Source: Branchinecta lynchi (lineage: Eukaryota; Arthropoda; Branchiopoda; Anostraca; Branchinectidae). From it: a DNA stretch of 64,000 nucleotides. The DNA lies in assembly GCA_023053575.1 (NCBI GenBank), contig JAKZAP010000007.1, positions 10,987,008 through 11,051,007 of the forward strand, read 5' to 3'. Shown in pieces: positions 52,670 to 63,958 of this stretch (its first letter is position 1; each line of letters starts with the position of its first letter). Under the pieces are notes generated by a model, which was not told the DNA's origin, ran no database searches, and worked only from the letters and a program-made list of their open reading frames with translations. Both the position numbers and the translations under genes were made by a program.

Positions 52670-53054
52670 AGTTACGTTTTTGCTGATACCATGGTATCTG
52701 TTACCACGGTAACTGGATCTCAATTAGTCGTTTTTGCAGTTATCGTGGTATCTGATACACGGTGCTCTGCAAAAAAGACTATTGCCGAAATTGCACTTCT
52801 CGAAGCCATCCCAAAAGGAAAACAGATATCCAGTTACATTACTCTTTCTCACCAATCTGACAAAATTTGATGAAAATGAGATGACTTTTCAGACACCACG
52901 ACCAGTTACCACGGTCGGACCGTAGTATCTGAATATCTGATACCACGATAACTGCAAAAACGCCTTTTGAAAGTGGTATCAGATACCAGAATAACTGCAA
53001 AAACGACTTTAGACCGTGGTATCAGATACCATGGTATCTGCAAAACAAGCAACT
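52670..53054 (+). mobile_element. MITE-2 copy 1, fold-back element
   Basis: Flanked by a 3-bp duplication ACT (52667-52669 and 53055-53057). Termini AGTTACGTTTTTGCTGATAC and the complement of GCAGATACCATGG...GCAACT are inverted repeats of about 25 bp. Inside are repeated palindromic GTGGTATCAGATACCA-type blocks and TAACTGCAAAAACG in both orientations. No coding capacity. Confidence 0.82.
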
Positions 53055-53057
53055 ACT

Positions 53058-53970
53058 GTTTTCTTATTTTTGGTTTCGCTGGACGTGTCAGCAGGTGGTG
53101 CTGGGATCGGGTGCTGACGGGAGAACATTGCTATTTCTATTAGTATGAATGGCACGTACTGAATTATAAATTCTGTATCTAGTCAAGGAAGTCTTTCCAT
53201 CCCGTGCATTACGAATTTGTCTTCTCAGCCGGGCTCACCTTTTGTTATTTAGTTTATTATTAAAAGAACCTGAACCTGAATCTATAAATCTAGAGCGTCC
53301 AAATTCCGTAACTGGGCCCAAATATTCGCAACCATATTCGAAAAGGTTTTTCTGTTAATTTTCCCCCACTTCCCTTCTTACTTTTTCTGGCTGCGACGTC
53401 ACCTGCACTTTAAACTTAAAATTAAAAGCTACTCTTTTTTGGTTTTTATCTAACAGCCCTTACTTCTTTATCATTCATGTTTTTCTTTTTCCCAAGGACA
53501 ATTACTCATACTCGTATATTTAAGCCCCTCCGAGTGTCCTATCGAGCTCGGTGGGACTATCTACTTAACACTTACCAAACACAAAAGCGCAGGTCTCCCT
53601 AAGTCTAAACTACCAAACCGAAACGGAAATATTTGTGTGTGTGGGGGGGGGCGAGATCGGATGAACGTGACGCTGTTGCTGAATTCCAACACAGCGTGAC
53701 GTGATTTCACAAAATAAACACTGGCAATGAGACCGTTTTTCGCAAAGGAAATTCGCTGTGAAAAACGAGGAAAGTCAGGATCCCTGTTCTTTCGATTTTC
53801 TTCTTCATCTTCCTTGAGACAAGGCCCCTGTTCTGAGGCAGGTCTTGTCTGATTTTTGGTCGAGGGACAAAATGTTTTACACAGCGACACGAAAACAATC
53901 TGCGGTGGATCAGCTTCACTCAGAAAGGAGAAAAGAGAAGCAAAGAGGCCACCAAGAGACTAGAACTTAC
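53058..53970. other. Kinase intron 4-5, no exon supported
   Basis: Minus-strand frames of 70-109 codons at 53561-53919 lack domain support. The splice phases of exons 4 and 5 match without them. Confidence 0.45.
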
Positions 53971-54086
53971 AGAATTGACTTCCACTAGTGTTCGCTCCAT
54001 CATGTGTTGCTGGCGTCGGTCTTATGACATCTACCCCTTCAACAAGGACATTATTCGTCACCGAGTTTTCACCAGCAGTTTCTCTG
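53971..54086 (-). CDS. IRAK: IRAK/Pelle-like kinase, exon 4: linker
   Basis: Acceptor is a long T-tract with TTTAG|C; donor CAATTCT|GTAAGT. It enters in phase 2 and leaves in phase 1, matching both neighbours. It reads RETAGENSVTNNVLVEGVDV, then IRPTPATHDGANTSGSQF. A low-complexity S/T/P-containing linker between death domain and kinase is expected for IRAK proteins, and there is little conservation to check. Confidence 0.75.
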
Positions 54087-54318
54087 CTAAAAAAAAAAAA
54101 AAAAATTATTTGTCAGCCTGACCCAACTTGCCGAAAATCCCTAATTCTTTTCTAATTCCGACACAGCCCTAATTCTAATGCTACTGTTCTAGCTGAATGT
54201 TCAGATTTTACACTCCTCGTTTACCTCGTTTTCCTAGATATGTCCGGCCTCGGTGGGAGCGGGGAGGGCTAGAAATTTGTCAGGTGTGCTCCTTGCAGGT
54301 TAATTTTTTTTTCAGCTA

Positions 54319-54362
54319 CAGCCTGAAGAGGACCCTTGCCAAGAAGAGCAGAAACATCGCGC
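54319..54362 (+). ncRNA. Degenerate hammerhead-like motif
   Basis: CAGC-CTGAAGA, helix II partly broken, GAAA-CATC-GCGC. The core is kept, but helix I pairs poorly and helix II has changes. It is probably inactive. Confidence 0.5.
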
Positions 54363-55220
54363 GAGAGAGAGAGAGAAAGGTTTATTTACAGAACAATCAT
54401 AGCTCAGTGGCTAATTTTATGTTGTACTACATACCATGTTATTATACACTATTATACAAAGATGTAAAAAAGGGCACGAAAGAGTTCTGGTAGCAGGGCT
54501 CCGTTTTTGCCGGCTAAAGTTGATTTTTACCATACCGGCGGTTTTAATCGGCTTTTATTAATAAAAACCGATTTTTGCCGGCTAAAACTGCCTAAAATCA
54601 AATCGCACTTATCTTTTCTACGTATCAATCTTTACTGTATGTTTCTTCGTTGTTTTCCGACTATTTTTCAACCAGGGTTGATTCCCGGACTAATTAGCTC
54701 GCCTACTCCAGTCCAGAAAACCGGTTTGGGGTAGACACGAGTGAGTCATCAGGTCACCTTGATTCCTGCGATTTATTTATACTGGGAGTTTGTACCGTGT
54801 GACATTAAAGCGAGGAGGCTACTGGAAACTGAGGAGGCGTTTTGTTGTACATGTTGATACGATAAGCGGTTAGTAAATAGGCTACTTCAAGAATTGAGCT
54901 TGTAATTTTATGGCTTTTCCTTCTTCTTTTGTTGATAGTATGTTACATGGTAGCTTTGTAGGGATTCTCAGCAGAAACTTGTGCATATAAATGAAGGAAC
55001 CTAACTGCAGTGCCATTTATACTTATTTCTTTATTTGTTCAACTTTATTTCAGCTTTCGCCATATACTACACTACAAACACAAAAAACACTAAATAATCA
55101 ACACTTGACAGATGTCGCCAAATAGGTAGACAGTAGAATAGCGGGTGTGAAGCCATCGCCACAAGGCAATTCTTCGACAGCCGTAGCCTCAAAACAAGCG
55201 ATGCTCGAGAATTCCTCACT

Positions 55221-58041
55221 AGCTGCGTTCTTTGTCACGCGAATTCTCACCGGTAGTCTCCGGTTTTTCTTATAAGCTGTTTTTGCATTCACCGGTGACT
55301 TCTCACCAGTCTTATAACCCGTTTTTATGGCACTTGCCCTTCGGCCAAGTGCCATATAGCGATCGCAATTTCTGTCCGTCCGTCGGTCTGTCGGTCTGTC
55401 GGTCTGTCGGTCTGTCGGTCTGTCGGTCTGTCGGTCTGTCGGTCTGTCCAGGTTTTGCTAGTTCGGGCACTTCCACATAAGCTAGAACGATAAAACTTGG
55501 CAGGCGTATCAGGGACCCCAAATGATTAAGTTGGAAATAGTCACTTCCCCGATCCGAGCACCGTGGGGGGAGTGGAGGGAGGGGGAATCCGGAATCTTGA
55601 GGTATTTTTAACTTTTGAACGGGTGATCGGATCTCGATGAAACTTGATATTTGGAACGACCGCATGCCTCAGACGACCCACTTAAAATCCGGACCGGATC
55701 CGGTGACTTTTGGGGGGGGCTGGAGGGGGCAACCGGAAATCTTGGGAAACGCCATGAGTGGAGGGATCGAGATGAAACTTGGTGTGAAGACACCTAGCAA
55801 ACACTAGATACATCATTGACATAACCGAGCCGATTCGGGCACTGTGGGGGGGGGAGTGGAGGGAGGGGGAATCCGGAATCTTGAGGTATTTATAACTTTT
55901 GAACGGGTGATCGGATCTCGTTGGAACTTGATATTTGGAAAGACCTCATGCCTCAGACGACCTACTTAAAATCCGGTTCGGATCCGGTGATTTTTGGGGG
56001 GAGCTGGAGGGGGCAACCGGAATTCTTGGGAAGCGCTATGAGTGGAGGGATCAAGATGAAACTTGGTGGGAAGACACCTAGCAAACACTAGATACATCAT
56101 TGACATAACCGAGCCGATTCGGGTACTGTGGGGGGAGTGGAGGGAGGGGGAATCCGGAATCTTGAGGTATTTATAACTTTTGAACGGGTGATCGGATCTC
56201 GATGGAACTTGATATTTGGAATGACCTCATGCCTCAGACGACCCACTTAAAATCCGGACCGGATCCGGTGACTTTTTGGGGGAGCTGGAGGGGGCAACCG
56301 GAAATCTTGGGAAACGCTATGAGTGGAGGGATCGAGATGAAACTTGGTGGGAAGACACCTAGCAAACACTAGAAACATCATTGACATAACCGAGCCGATT
56401 CGGGCACTGTGGGGGGAGTGGAGGGAGGGGGAATCCGGAATCTTGAGGTATTTATAACTTTTTAACGGGTGATCGGATCTCGTTGGAACTTGATATTTGG
56501 AAAGACCTCATGCCTCAGACGACCTACTTAAAATCCGGACCGGATCCGGTGACTTTTGGGGGGAGCTGGAGGGGGCAACCGGAAATCTTGGGAAACGCTA
56601 TGAGTGGAGGGATCGAGATGAAATTTGGTGGGAAGACACCTAGCAAACACTAGATACATCATTGACATAACCGAGCCGATTCGGGTACTGTGGGGGGGAG
56701 TGGAGGGAGGGGGAATCCGGAATCTTGAGGTATTTATAACTTTTGAACGGGTGATCGGATCTCGATGGAACTTGATATTTGGAAAGACCTCATACCTCAG
56801 ACGACCCACTTATAATCTGGACCGGATCCGGTGACTTTTGGGGGGGGGGGGAGCTGCAGGGGTCAACCGGAAATCTTGGGAAACGCTATGAGTGGAGGGA
56901 TCGAGATGAAACTTGGTGGGAAGACACCTAGCAAACACTAGATACGTCATTGACATAACCGAGCCGATTCGGGCACTGTGGGGGGGGGAGTGGAGGGAGG
57001 GGGAATCCGGAATCTTGAGGTATTTATAACTTTTGAACGGGTGATCCGATCTCGATGGAACTTGATATTTGGAAGACCTCATGCCTCAGACGACCCACTT
57101 AAAATCCGGACCGGATCCGGTGACTTTTGGGGGGAGCTGGAGGAGGCAACCGGAAATCTTGGGAAATGCTATGAGTGGAGGGGTCGAGATGAAACTTGGT
57201 GGGAAGACACCTAGCAAACACTAGATACATCATTGACATGACCGAGCCGATTCGGGCACTGTCGAGGGAGTGGAGGGAGCGGAATCCGGAATCTTAAGGT
57301 ATTTATAACTTTTGAACGGGTGACCGGATCTCGATGAAACTTGATATTTGGAACGACCTCATGCCTCAGACGACCCACTTAAAATCCGGACCGGATCCGG
57401 TGACTTTTGGGGGGAGCTGGAGGGGGAAACAGGAAATCTTGGGAAACGCCATGAGTGGAGGGATCGAGATGAAACTTGGTGTGAAGACACCTAGCAAACA
57501 CTAGATACATCATTGACATGACCGAGCCGATTCGGGCACTGTCGGGGGAGTGGAGGGAGGGGGAATCCGGAATCTTGAGGTATTTATAACTTTTGAACGG
57601 GTGACCGGATCTCGATGAAACTTGATATTTGGAAAGACCTCATGCCTCAGACGACCCACTTAAAATCCGGACCGGATCCGGTGACTTTTGGGGGGAGCTG
57701 GAGGGGAGAACCGGAAATATTGGAAAACGCTATGAGATGAGGGATCGAGATGAAACTTGGTGGGAAGACACCTAGCAAACACTAGATATATCATTGACAT
57801 AACCGAGCCGTGCTTACTCGTAACAAGTGCCATATGAGCTCGTAGCTCTTGTTGAACTAACCAGTGTCCAGTTTTATCTCACCGGTGCGGACTAACCAGA
57901 ACCTGCTCGTGAGCCCGGCCTCAGCGAGGAGTTAGCCGGTTTTCATCAACTCACACATGAACCAAAAAACGCGTTTTAAGGGAAGAACCGGACACCGGTG
58001 ACTAAACACCAGAGACAGCCCGGAGTGCAACGAACGCAGCT
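55221..58041 (+). mobile_element. MITE-1 copy 2, split by E-family copy 5
   Basis: Termini AGCTGCGTTC and GAACGCAGCT with a 3-bp duplication ACT (55218-55220 and 58042-58044). The MITE sequence is the same as at 38098-38421 apart from a short deletion near 57945, but is interrupted at its T5 tract by the E element at 55327-57851. It lies in the intron between kinase exons 4 and 3. Confidence 0.88.
55327..57851 (+). mobile_element. E-family element copy 5, complete, with known empty site
   Basis: Left palindrome ATGGCACTTG-CCCTTCGGC-CAAGTGCCAT, then a long GTCG/GTCT run (55374-55448), leader, about eight core units of 275-285 bp, and right end CAAGTGCCATAT plus hairpin GAGCT-CGT-AGCTC and TTG. 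The left junction is CCCGTTTTT and the right junction TTGAACTAACC. The empty MITE-1 copy reads CCCGTTTTTGAACTAACC, so the insertion added only the element, with at most a TT duplication. The core is G-rich on this strand. Confidence 0.92.
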
Positions 58042-58664
58042 ACTATCTCGTCGAAAGTTTGACAATGATTGAGCACAAACGCCTGACTAATGCTCTCTCG
58101 GGGTGGGAGGCGGATCAGACGACGGAAGAACCGTTTGTGATACAGATATGACTTGCACCTATTCAGTGTTGACATTATCCTTGCATCCTTCCGTCCTCTC
58201 TAGGCAAACATGAACTACAATCTTTAATACCTGAAAGAAGCATGACAGTCTTAGAATAGCGGAGTGCTACCAAAATCACATAGTAGCAGTTAGAAACTTG
58301 ATTTTAGCCAGTTATTTGGTTTTATCCACTCCACTTGATTTTAACCATACCGGCAGAAATCACCTTTTAGCCGGTATTAACAGGCTGGTATTTTAGCCAC
58401 CCGGGAACCCTGTCTGGTAGCGACTTGTCCGAGCACGCACAGGCACAAGTTTTATTTTCTGTCTCGGGCGGCTGGCTGTCGAGGCTTCTGCTGAAGAATA
58501 TACCAGCTGACTGCAATTTCGCAGCGATTACGCCAGTACGCGCCGTTTCGACGAAAGCACTGCGTGTCACCACAACAGTCAGGACCTAAAAAATCCGACA
58601 GGTTCACAGAACTGACTCGAACTGTCGAGTAGTTGATGGCGGGACCCCGTGTAGTTAAGCATAC

Positions 58665-58861
58665 CTTTGAAGCATGGAAAGGGGTGGCTGTTTTCCAGGT
58701 CCTGCCACAAGCTCCGGTTTATCATGGCGAACGGGGGCCGGAATAAATTTGGGAGTAACTTGCTTCGCGTCATCCCTGTCCAAGTTAAGACGGAAGTCGG
58801 TGGATTTCAAAGCGGAAGAAGATGAGTGCCCTGACGCGCCTGTTGTCCTTACTGAATGACT
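58665..58861 (-). CDS. IRAK: IRAK/Pelle-like kinase, exon 3: linker
   Basis: Donor CTTCAAAG|GTATGC, phase 2, fits exon 4. The frame reads TTGASGHSSSSALKSTDFRL, then NLDRDDAKQVTPKFIPAP and ELVAGPGKQPPLSMLQ. The start is uncertain: acceptors at 58861 (phase 0), 58851 or 58839 (both phase 1) are possible. The preceding exon ends in phase 1, so 58851 or 58839 fits best unless another exon lies between. It is a flexible linker (ProST-like region). Confidence 0.68.
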
Positions 58862-59167
58862 CTGCAAAATACAATCTATGAACTGGTCTAATTCACTATT
58901 TACTCTAATTAGTATTTAGCCGGAAGTCGCATTTTTTGAAGCATTAGAAACAGAAGTCCATACTTCTATCGGTGCTTTCTATTTGTTTACACAATCCTGC
59001 ATTCCTTGCTATTGCTCCGAAACAGCTGGTTGGTCGAGTTCTTTCTTAGCTTAGGTAGTTGTTTCTGTCTTCTTTCGTTTTTTTTTCTGTAACTTTATGG
59101 ACCTGCGCAACTGGACTGGGTTGTATGCTCAAAGCAGGCATCTTCCTCTATTTGACCAAGAAATACG

Positions 59168-59583
59168 AGTTGCGTTTTTGCTGATACCATGGTGTCTGTT
59201 ACCACAGTCTAAAGTAGTTTTTGCCGTAATCGTGGTATCTATACCACGGTCAAAAGGTGTTTTTGCAGTTATCGTGGTATCTGGCCAGTTATTGTGGTAT
59301 CAGATATTCAGATACTACGGTCCGACCGTGGTAACTGGTTGTGATATCTGAAAAGTCATCTCACTTTCATCAAACTTTGTCAGATTGGTGAGAAAGAAGT
59401 TAGCACTTAGTGATGTAACTGGATATCTGTTTTTCTTTTGGGATGACTTCGAAAAGTACAATCTCGGCAATAGTCGTTTTTGCAGAGCACCGTGTATCAG
59501 ATACCAAGACAACTGCAAAAACGACTAATTGCACATGAAGTTACCGTGGTAACAGATACCACGGTATGAGCAAAAACGCAACT
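59168..59583 (-). mobile_element. MITE-2 copy 2, complete
   Basis: 3-bp duplication ACG (59165-59167 and 59584-59586); termini AGTTGCGTTTTTGCTGATAC and GAGCAAAAACGCAACT. The inside matches MITE-2 copy 1 in reverse complement (ATCTGAAAAGTCATCTCA, TTGTCAGATTGGTGAGAAAG). Confidence 0.82.
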
Positions 59584-59586
59584 ACG

Positions 59587-61885
59587 GTTTCCCTGGTCGT
59601 CGTACATCACGCCTACTGCTCTTTTACTGGGTGTTTCTGAGGCGTGCAGGTAAGCAGTCCTGCTCGGACTGTGATCTAGGATCCAATAAGATGTTTTAAG
59701 GTACGATAGAAAGCAAACATTCTCCGTTGAGCTTGGGAGAAACTGTCGAAATCGGGGATACTCTATAGCAGCTTCGATACCGTGTTAAAGTGAAGACACA
59801 AACTGGTTCTTCATGGGATTTGTACTTTAGGAAACGAACTTTTCGGGAGCAGATCTCGAAAAACAACCTAGAAATCAAGAAGTACTGTGACTTAAGCGGT
59901 ACCTATTTTAAAGGACCCGTCGAACCTCGTAACACTCATGCAACCTACTTACGCAATCGATCCATCAATTCTTAAACTCCGAGACCCCGAATTTCATTTG
60001 CCACATTTTAACCCCCTAACGACACCGCATTGATTTTTTTCATTTCGCTATTTTTGATGGGTATCATGATCCCAGCGATTGTTCGTGAGATGCTCATTTG
60101 TCAGAAAAACTGGTTACGTGAATTTGCGCGTGTTTTTACTAGAAGTCATCCGGCCTGGAGAATTTTAAAAGCCGAGCCTATCTTTAAAGTCTTCCACTAC
60201 TTTAGAATCCTGGAACACATACAGTAACGTGCCAATAACCCAACACAACACAGCTTTTTTTTATGTATAGTGTAAAAAAAAAAAAAAAAAATTCCCTCCT
60301 CAACTCACGTGACACAAGAGTGGCACTTAATCTTTCTATTTTTACTTCAAAATTATTTTATCTTCTTTACAATTCTATTCATAACTTAACATTTACCTTA
60401 ATATTTTCACCTTTACCTTTTACAAAACAAAAATACCACAGCTTATAAAGGACAGGACAATACGTACTACATCTGCTCCAGTGGGGCGTCTTAGTTCTTC
60501 CGACTTCTCTGTAACTATTCTTGAAAGATTGCATTCCCCATCATACATCAGCGGCAACAGTTTAGGATCAACTGAAAAAAAGATGGGTAGGCAAGTACGA
60601 ACACGACCAGAGGATTCTCTCTTGAAGAGACAGTTGCAAGGGCCCATACTAGTTTGGTCGTAATTTAGTTATCCACGAGGGCACTCCAATACTTATCCTT
60701 CAAGAAGAGCGATCGTCTTCCACCACTTTTGGCTCAAATCTGCCCAATGTCTTGCACGGTGTTGACGCGCATCCGTTTCAGCCGGACGTAATATCATAAC
60801 TCTCTTCATTACAGAGTTTCAACTTTTTCAATAAACGCCGAATAATGTATCGACCTGACAAGAGTGAAACGTCTAGACTTTCTATTTTTCCTCGCAGCTG
60901 CGAGTCATCTAGCGGAATATTAGCAAACTTGTAAGAAGGGATGTTCGAGAAATAGTGGATGGCTCTAGTGAACAACTATGAACAATATAACATAAGCTCT
61001 AAATAGTAGCCCAACCAGACCAATGAAACTGGTCAGAGGGCTGGAAAAGTTTAAAATATCCTAGTTAGTTTCATGTTCACGACTGAAGTAAACTAAAGAA
61101 GAACCAGGGCAGGGATTACAAAGCTAGATATGGCATGGTTGAGGGCTGAAGGGTATCATTTCCGTCCTTCGCAGAGTTTGAGCTCGAATGACGACTAGCC
61201 CAAAAAGTGAATTGGAAGTTGCGAAGGCCTAAAAACCGATTCGGTAATCAAATGTCAGTCGACCGGTTGACAAGCCACATCTGTCATACGACTTGTGCTA
61301 ATCGGTGCCAAACAACGCCAATTCTGAAAGTCATGACAGTAGCATTAATAACTTCCAGTTTGTCGCAAAAACACGGTAGTCCGTTCCAGAAGACGAACTT
61401 CCAGCCAGGTGAAGTCACCTTTAGACAACTTTTTCTTCTCCGCGCGATTGTACTTCTTCAGTCCATGCTGGTATTTTGCTTTTCCTTTCGGTTTGCTCAC
61501 ACGGGTGGAATACGTTTGCTTTTCCAAATCTCGTCATCGAACTTAACCGCTTTTAGCAGCAAGTCCACTCGGACTTGGTGGCCGACGGTTCCCTTTATGA
61601 CTGATGTGTTGACTGGGTGGATTCTACTGGCTCGGAATAGGCGTTGGAGTTTCAGTCGTTAGGTTCGAGCTGGATCTGGCCGAGTCTGACTGCACGTGAG
61701 CAATGTAAGGTCACTTTCTCCCAAACTTGTTATTACCGTACTTCTTCCAGTAGGTCACGTCTCGTTTAAGCACGCTGCTGCGTTGTAATCTAGTGGGTGA
61801 TAACTGCTAATATAGTGTTTCAGAATAATACAGGACACGGAAAAAGGCAAATGATAATCCAAGCAATGAAGTTTCCAATGCTTAC
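59587..61885. other. Long kinase intron 2-3, nothing firm
   Basis: A17 run at 60277-60293. Frames at 60030, 60420, 60778 and 61207 (up to 151 codons) have no recognised domain. An extra linker exon could hide here. Confidence 0.4.
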
Positions 61886-62074
61886 CGAAATCCTTTATGG
61901 CTGACATTGCTCGATAGTGCTGCATCTTCGAAAGCATGACAAATAAATAGTCAATTGTGTGGTTCTTCTGCCCCAAAAGATCAAGCAAGTAATCAGTAGG
62001 TGAGATTGCCCTGACAGTTGTGTTCCTCTGAATTTCTCTCAGAGCACTGACACTTAAGTTCATGTAGTTCCCAC
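61886..62074 (-). CDS. IRAK: IRAK/Pelle-like kinase, exon 2: death domain, second part
   Basis: Acceptor TTCTTTCGTAG|GT, donor GATTTCG|GTAAGC, phase 1 in and out. It reads MNLSVSALREIQRNTTVRAI, SPTDYLLDLLGQKNHTIDYL and FVMLSKMQHYRAMSAIKDF. The SPTxxLLDxxGxxNxTIxxLxxxLxxMxxYRAMxxI pattern fits helices 3-6 of an IRAK/Pelle death domain, which binds MyD88 in the Myddosome. The join to exon 1 restores W-E-D-L-G. Confidence 0.87.
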
Positions 62075-62838
62075 CTACGAAAGAAAACAGGAACTGAGAT
62101 ACAGTAGAGCACTTGCACGTACTATACTATAGACTTAGTCACCTGTTGAGAGGTTTAGGCTACACGAACAGATTCAGAGCCGGCATTCTGATAATACCAC
62201 CGCTTTTGTAGGCGTTGGCTACTAAGGCAATCCGTAAGCTTTAAAGTAGTGGTGGTAATTCCACACTGGTTAAATCAGTCTCGTCTCCATTATTTTATAG
62301 CCAGTCGTTCTCCCTCAACGTGAATCCTTTCAAGTATTTGTGGGAGTCCCGTGGCCATTCAGAAGACCTAGTTGCCAAATTCTCAGCGCTCGGAATCATC
62401 AAAGCGAACTGACACAGAAACGAGCGTGAAAATATCACAACAGGAAAGAAGGAAACTGAGTTGTGTTTGAGCAGACATCTTTCAGAATGTGGACAAGCCA
62501 TCATGTTAACAAACATAAAGAACACGGCTCCAAAGCCTTAGCTAGCCTTTAAAGGTCCCACGTGGACTCTTTCTCCATGACAAGGTTCAGGTTGGACTTG
62601 AGTAGCACCAGGTTAACAGAACAAACCACCAACAATGCATGGCTATGCACCTTTCTCCAAAAATCTCCAAGTGTCTGTGTTTAAATCATTTACTGACTGA
62701 CGGACAGATTATGGGAGGCAAGCTAGGTGGGTAGGTGAGCTGAAAACAGGCAACCAGCCGAGCACTACACAACAAGCTAATCAGTTAATGCATATCAAAC
62801 ATTGGCTAAAAAATGTAAATTTCAGCTATGGTGTGCGT

Positions 62839-62882
62839 CAGCGATACTTCCGCCGTTCTTGACAAGGGTCCTCGTCAGGCTG
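62839..62882 (-). ncRNA. Decayed hammerhead-like motif
   Basis: Minus-strand CAGC-CTGACGA, helix II, GAAG-TATC-GCTG. Helix I is intact but the conserved GAAA is GAAG, which should kill cleavage. It lies in the intron between kinase exons 1 and 2. Confidence 0.55.
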
Positions 62883-62966
62883 CTGACCTGTTGCTTTGGC
62901 TAAAAGAGTATTTAGGTTATGTATTCCAATATAAAAAAAAAGAAGCTAGCACTTTAGCTGACTTAC

Positions 62967-63063
62967 CAAGATCTTCCCATTTTCCAGTTTCATCTATTAT
63001 TCTACACAACTCTTTTCTGGAGAACAGGGGCAAATCATAAATATACTTGATTTTTGCAGCCAT
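62967..63063 (-). CDS. IRAK: IRAK/Pelle-like kinase, exon 1: start of death domain
   Basis: The serine/threonine kinase of the Toll/IL-1 receptor pathway: the death domain docks on MyD88 and the kinase passes the signal to TRAF/NF-kB. I start at ATG 63063-63061 (MAAKIKYIYDLPLF, then SRKELCRIIDETGKWEDLG), since IRAK1 and Pelle have the death domain near the N-terminus (IRAK1: FLYEVPPWVM). The frame stays open upstream for about 25 codons without ATG, so a 5' exon is possible. Donor CTTG|GTAAGT, phase 1. Joined exons 1-10 give about 525 residues, normal for IRAK4/Pelle. All catalytic motifs are present and no stop or frameshift occurs in any exon. Confidence 0.82.
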
Positions 63064-63958
63064 ATTGTGTTCTATCCAGCTCACAGCTGCTGCCAAATCG
63101 AACTTCAAGGCGATATCAGGAATATTCACAGGAGTCCACGGCTATTTCAACTGTAAGTAGAAGCAGTGAGAAGTGAATACAGTCCTTCATGGTAAATCCA
63201 GCAATTCAGCCCAGAGAATACTTCTTCCATATCAACTTCCTTGATACTGTTTACAGTGTCAAATATGTTGACAATAAAAGAACTGGACCAAAAGGAGTTT
63301 CTCCTCAAAAACATTGACAAGAGATGAGAAGAGAAGAGACTTGCATTCAAAATACTCCATATCATGGGCTCACCTGTTTGTTCAGCTGACTTTTGTAGTA
63401 TATTTTGTTGTACTGGTGCTGTATCTTTTTTGTTGTTTATTTTGTTTCTTTCTCTTTTTTACTCCACTATCTTCACATTGTTTGTGTGCAGTGGGTTATA
63501 TATAAATTATTATAATTAAGTTATTATTATTATTGTTAGGCTACTGTATTATGTATGATTACCATATAGAAGATTATGTCTGCCATTCCCTAAGCTTAGC
63601 ATACAGGATATTGCCTACTGGTTGCCAGCAGCATCCAAGTTATGACCAGTATGCTATAACATATCAGTTCACACTGTAAGAACACAGGTTTGTTCCAAAT
63701 ACTGATGATGATACCACTATGATCACAAGTGTTAGCCTACAGGAGGGTATGTCAACCTTGAATTACATTTCCTTAAAATTGGTATAAAAAATGTTAAAAG
63801 AAAATTTCTGGACATTCCTAACTTAGTGCTAGGTTATTGGGATTTTGCTCCTGGAAGTTAAGACCTAGCCTAGTGGTGTCTGGTTTTGTAACATAAATGC
63901 TTGCCTTTCTTTTGATATACAGGCTAGAGGTACTGGTTCTTCTTAACACATTTTTGGA
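63064..63958. other. Upstream flank of the kinase gene
   Basis: Expected to hold the promoter or a 5' UTR exon; no clear TATA or initiator recognised. A (TTA)n run is at about 63523-63535. Confidence 0.4.

Noticed and set aside
53561..53919. Charged minus-strand frames next to exon 4 as kinase linker
   Set aside because: Exon 4 has a good donor GTAAGT before this stretch and exon 5 fits its phase.
55312..57214. Many 60-120-codon frames in the E arrays as proteins
   Set aside because: They repeat the core in both strands, the 281-bp unit breaks any common frame, and no start or splice context is shared.
58367..58573. Extra kinase linker exon after TTTTTTAG at about 58587
   Set aside because: Exon 3 ends in phase 2 and exon 4 begins in phase 2, so they join directly and the extra piece is unneeded.
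61207..61662. 151-codon plus-strand frame in the kinase intron
   Set aside because: No domain, no splice signals and an overlapping minus-strand frame; looks like chance.
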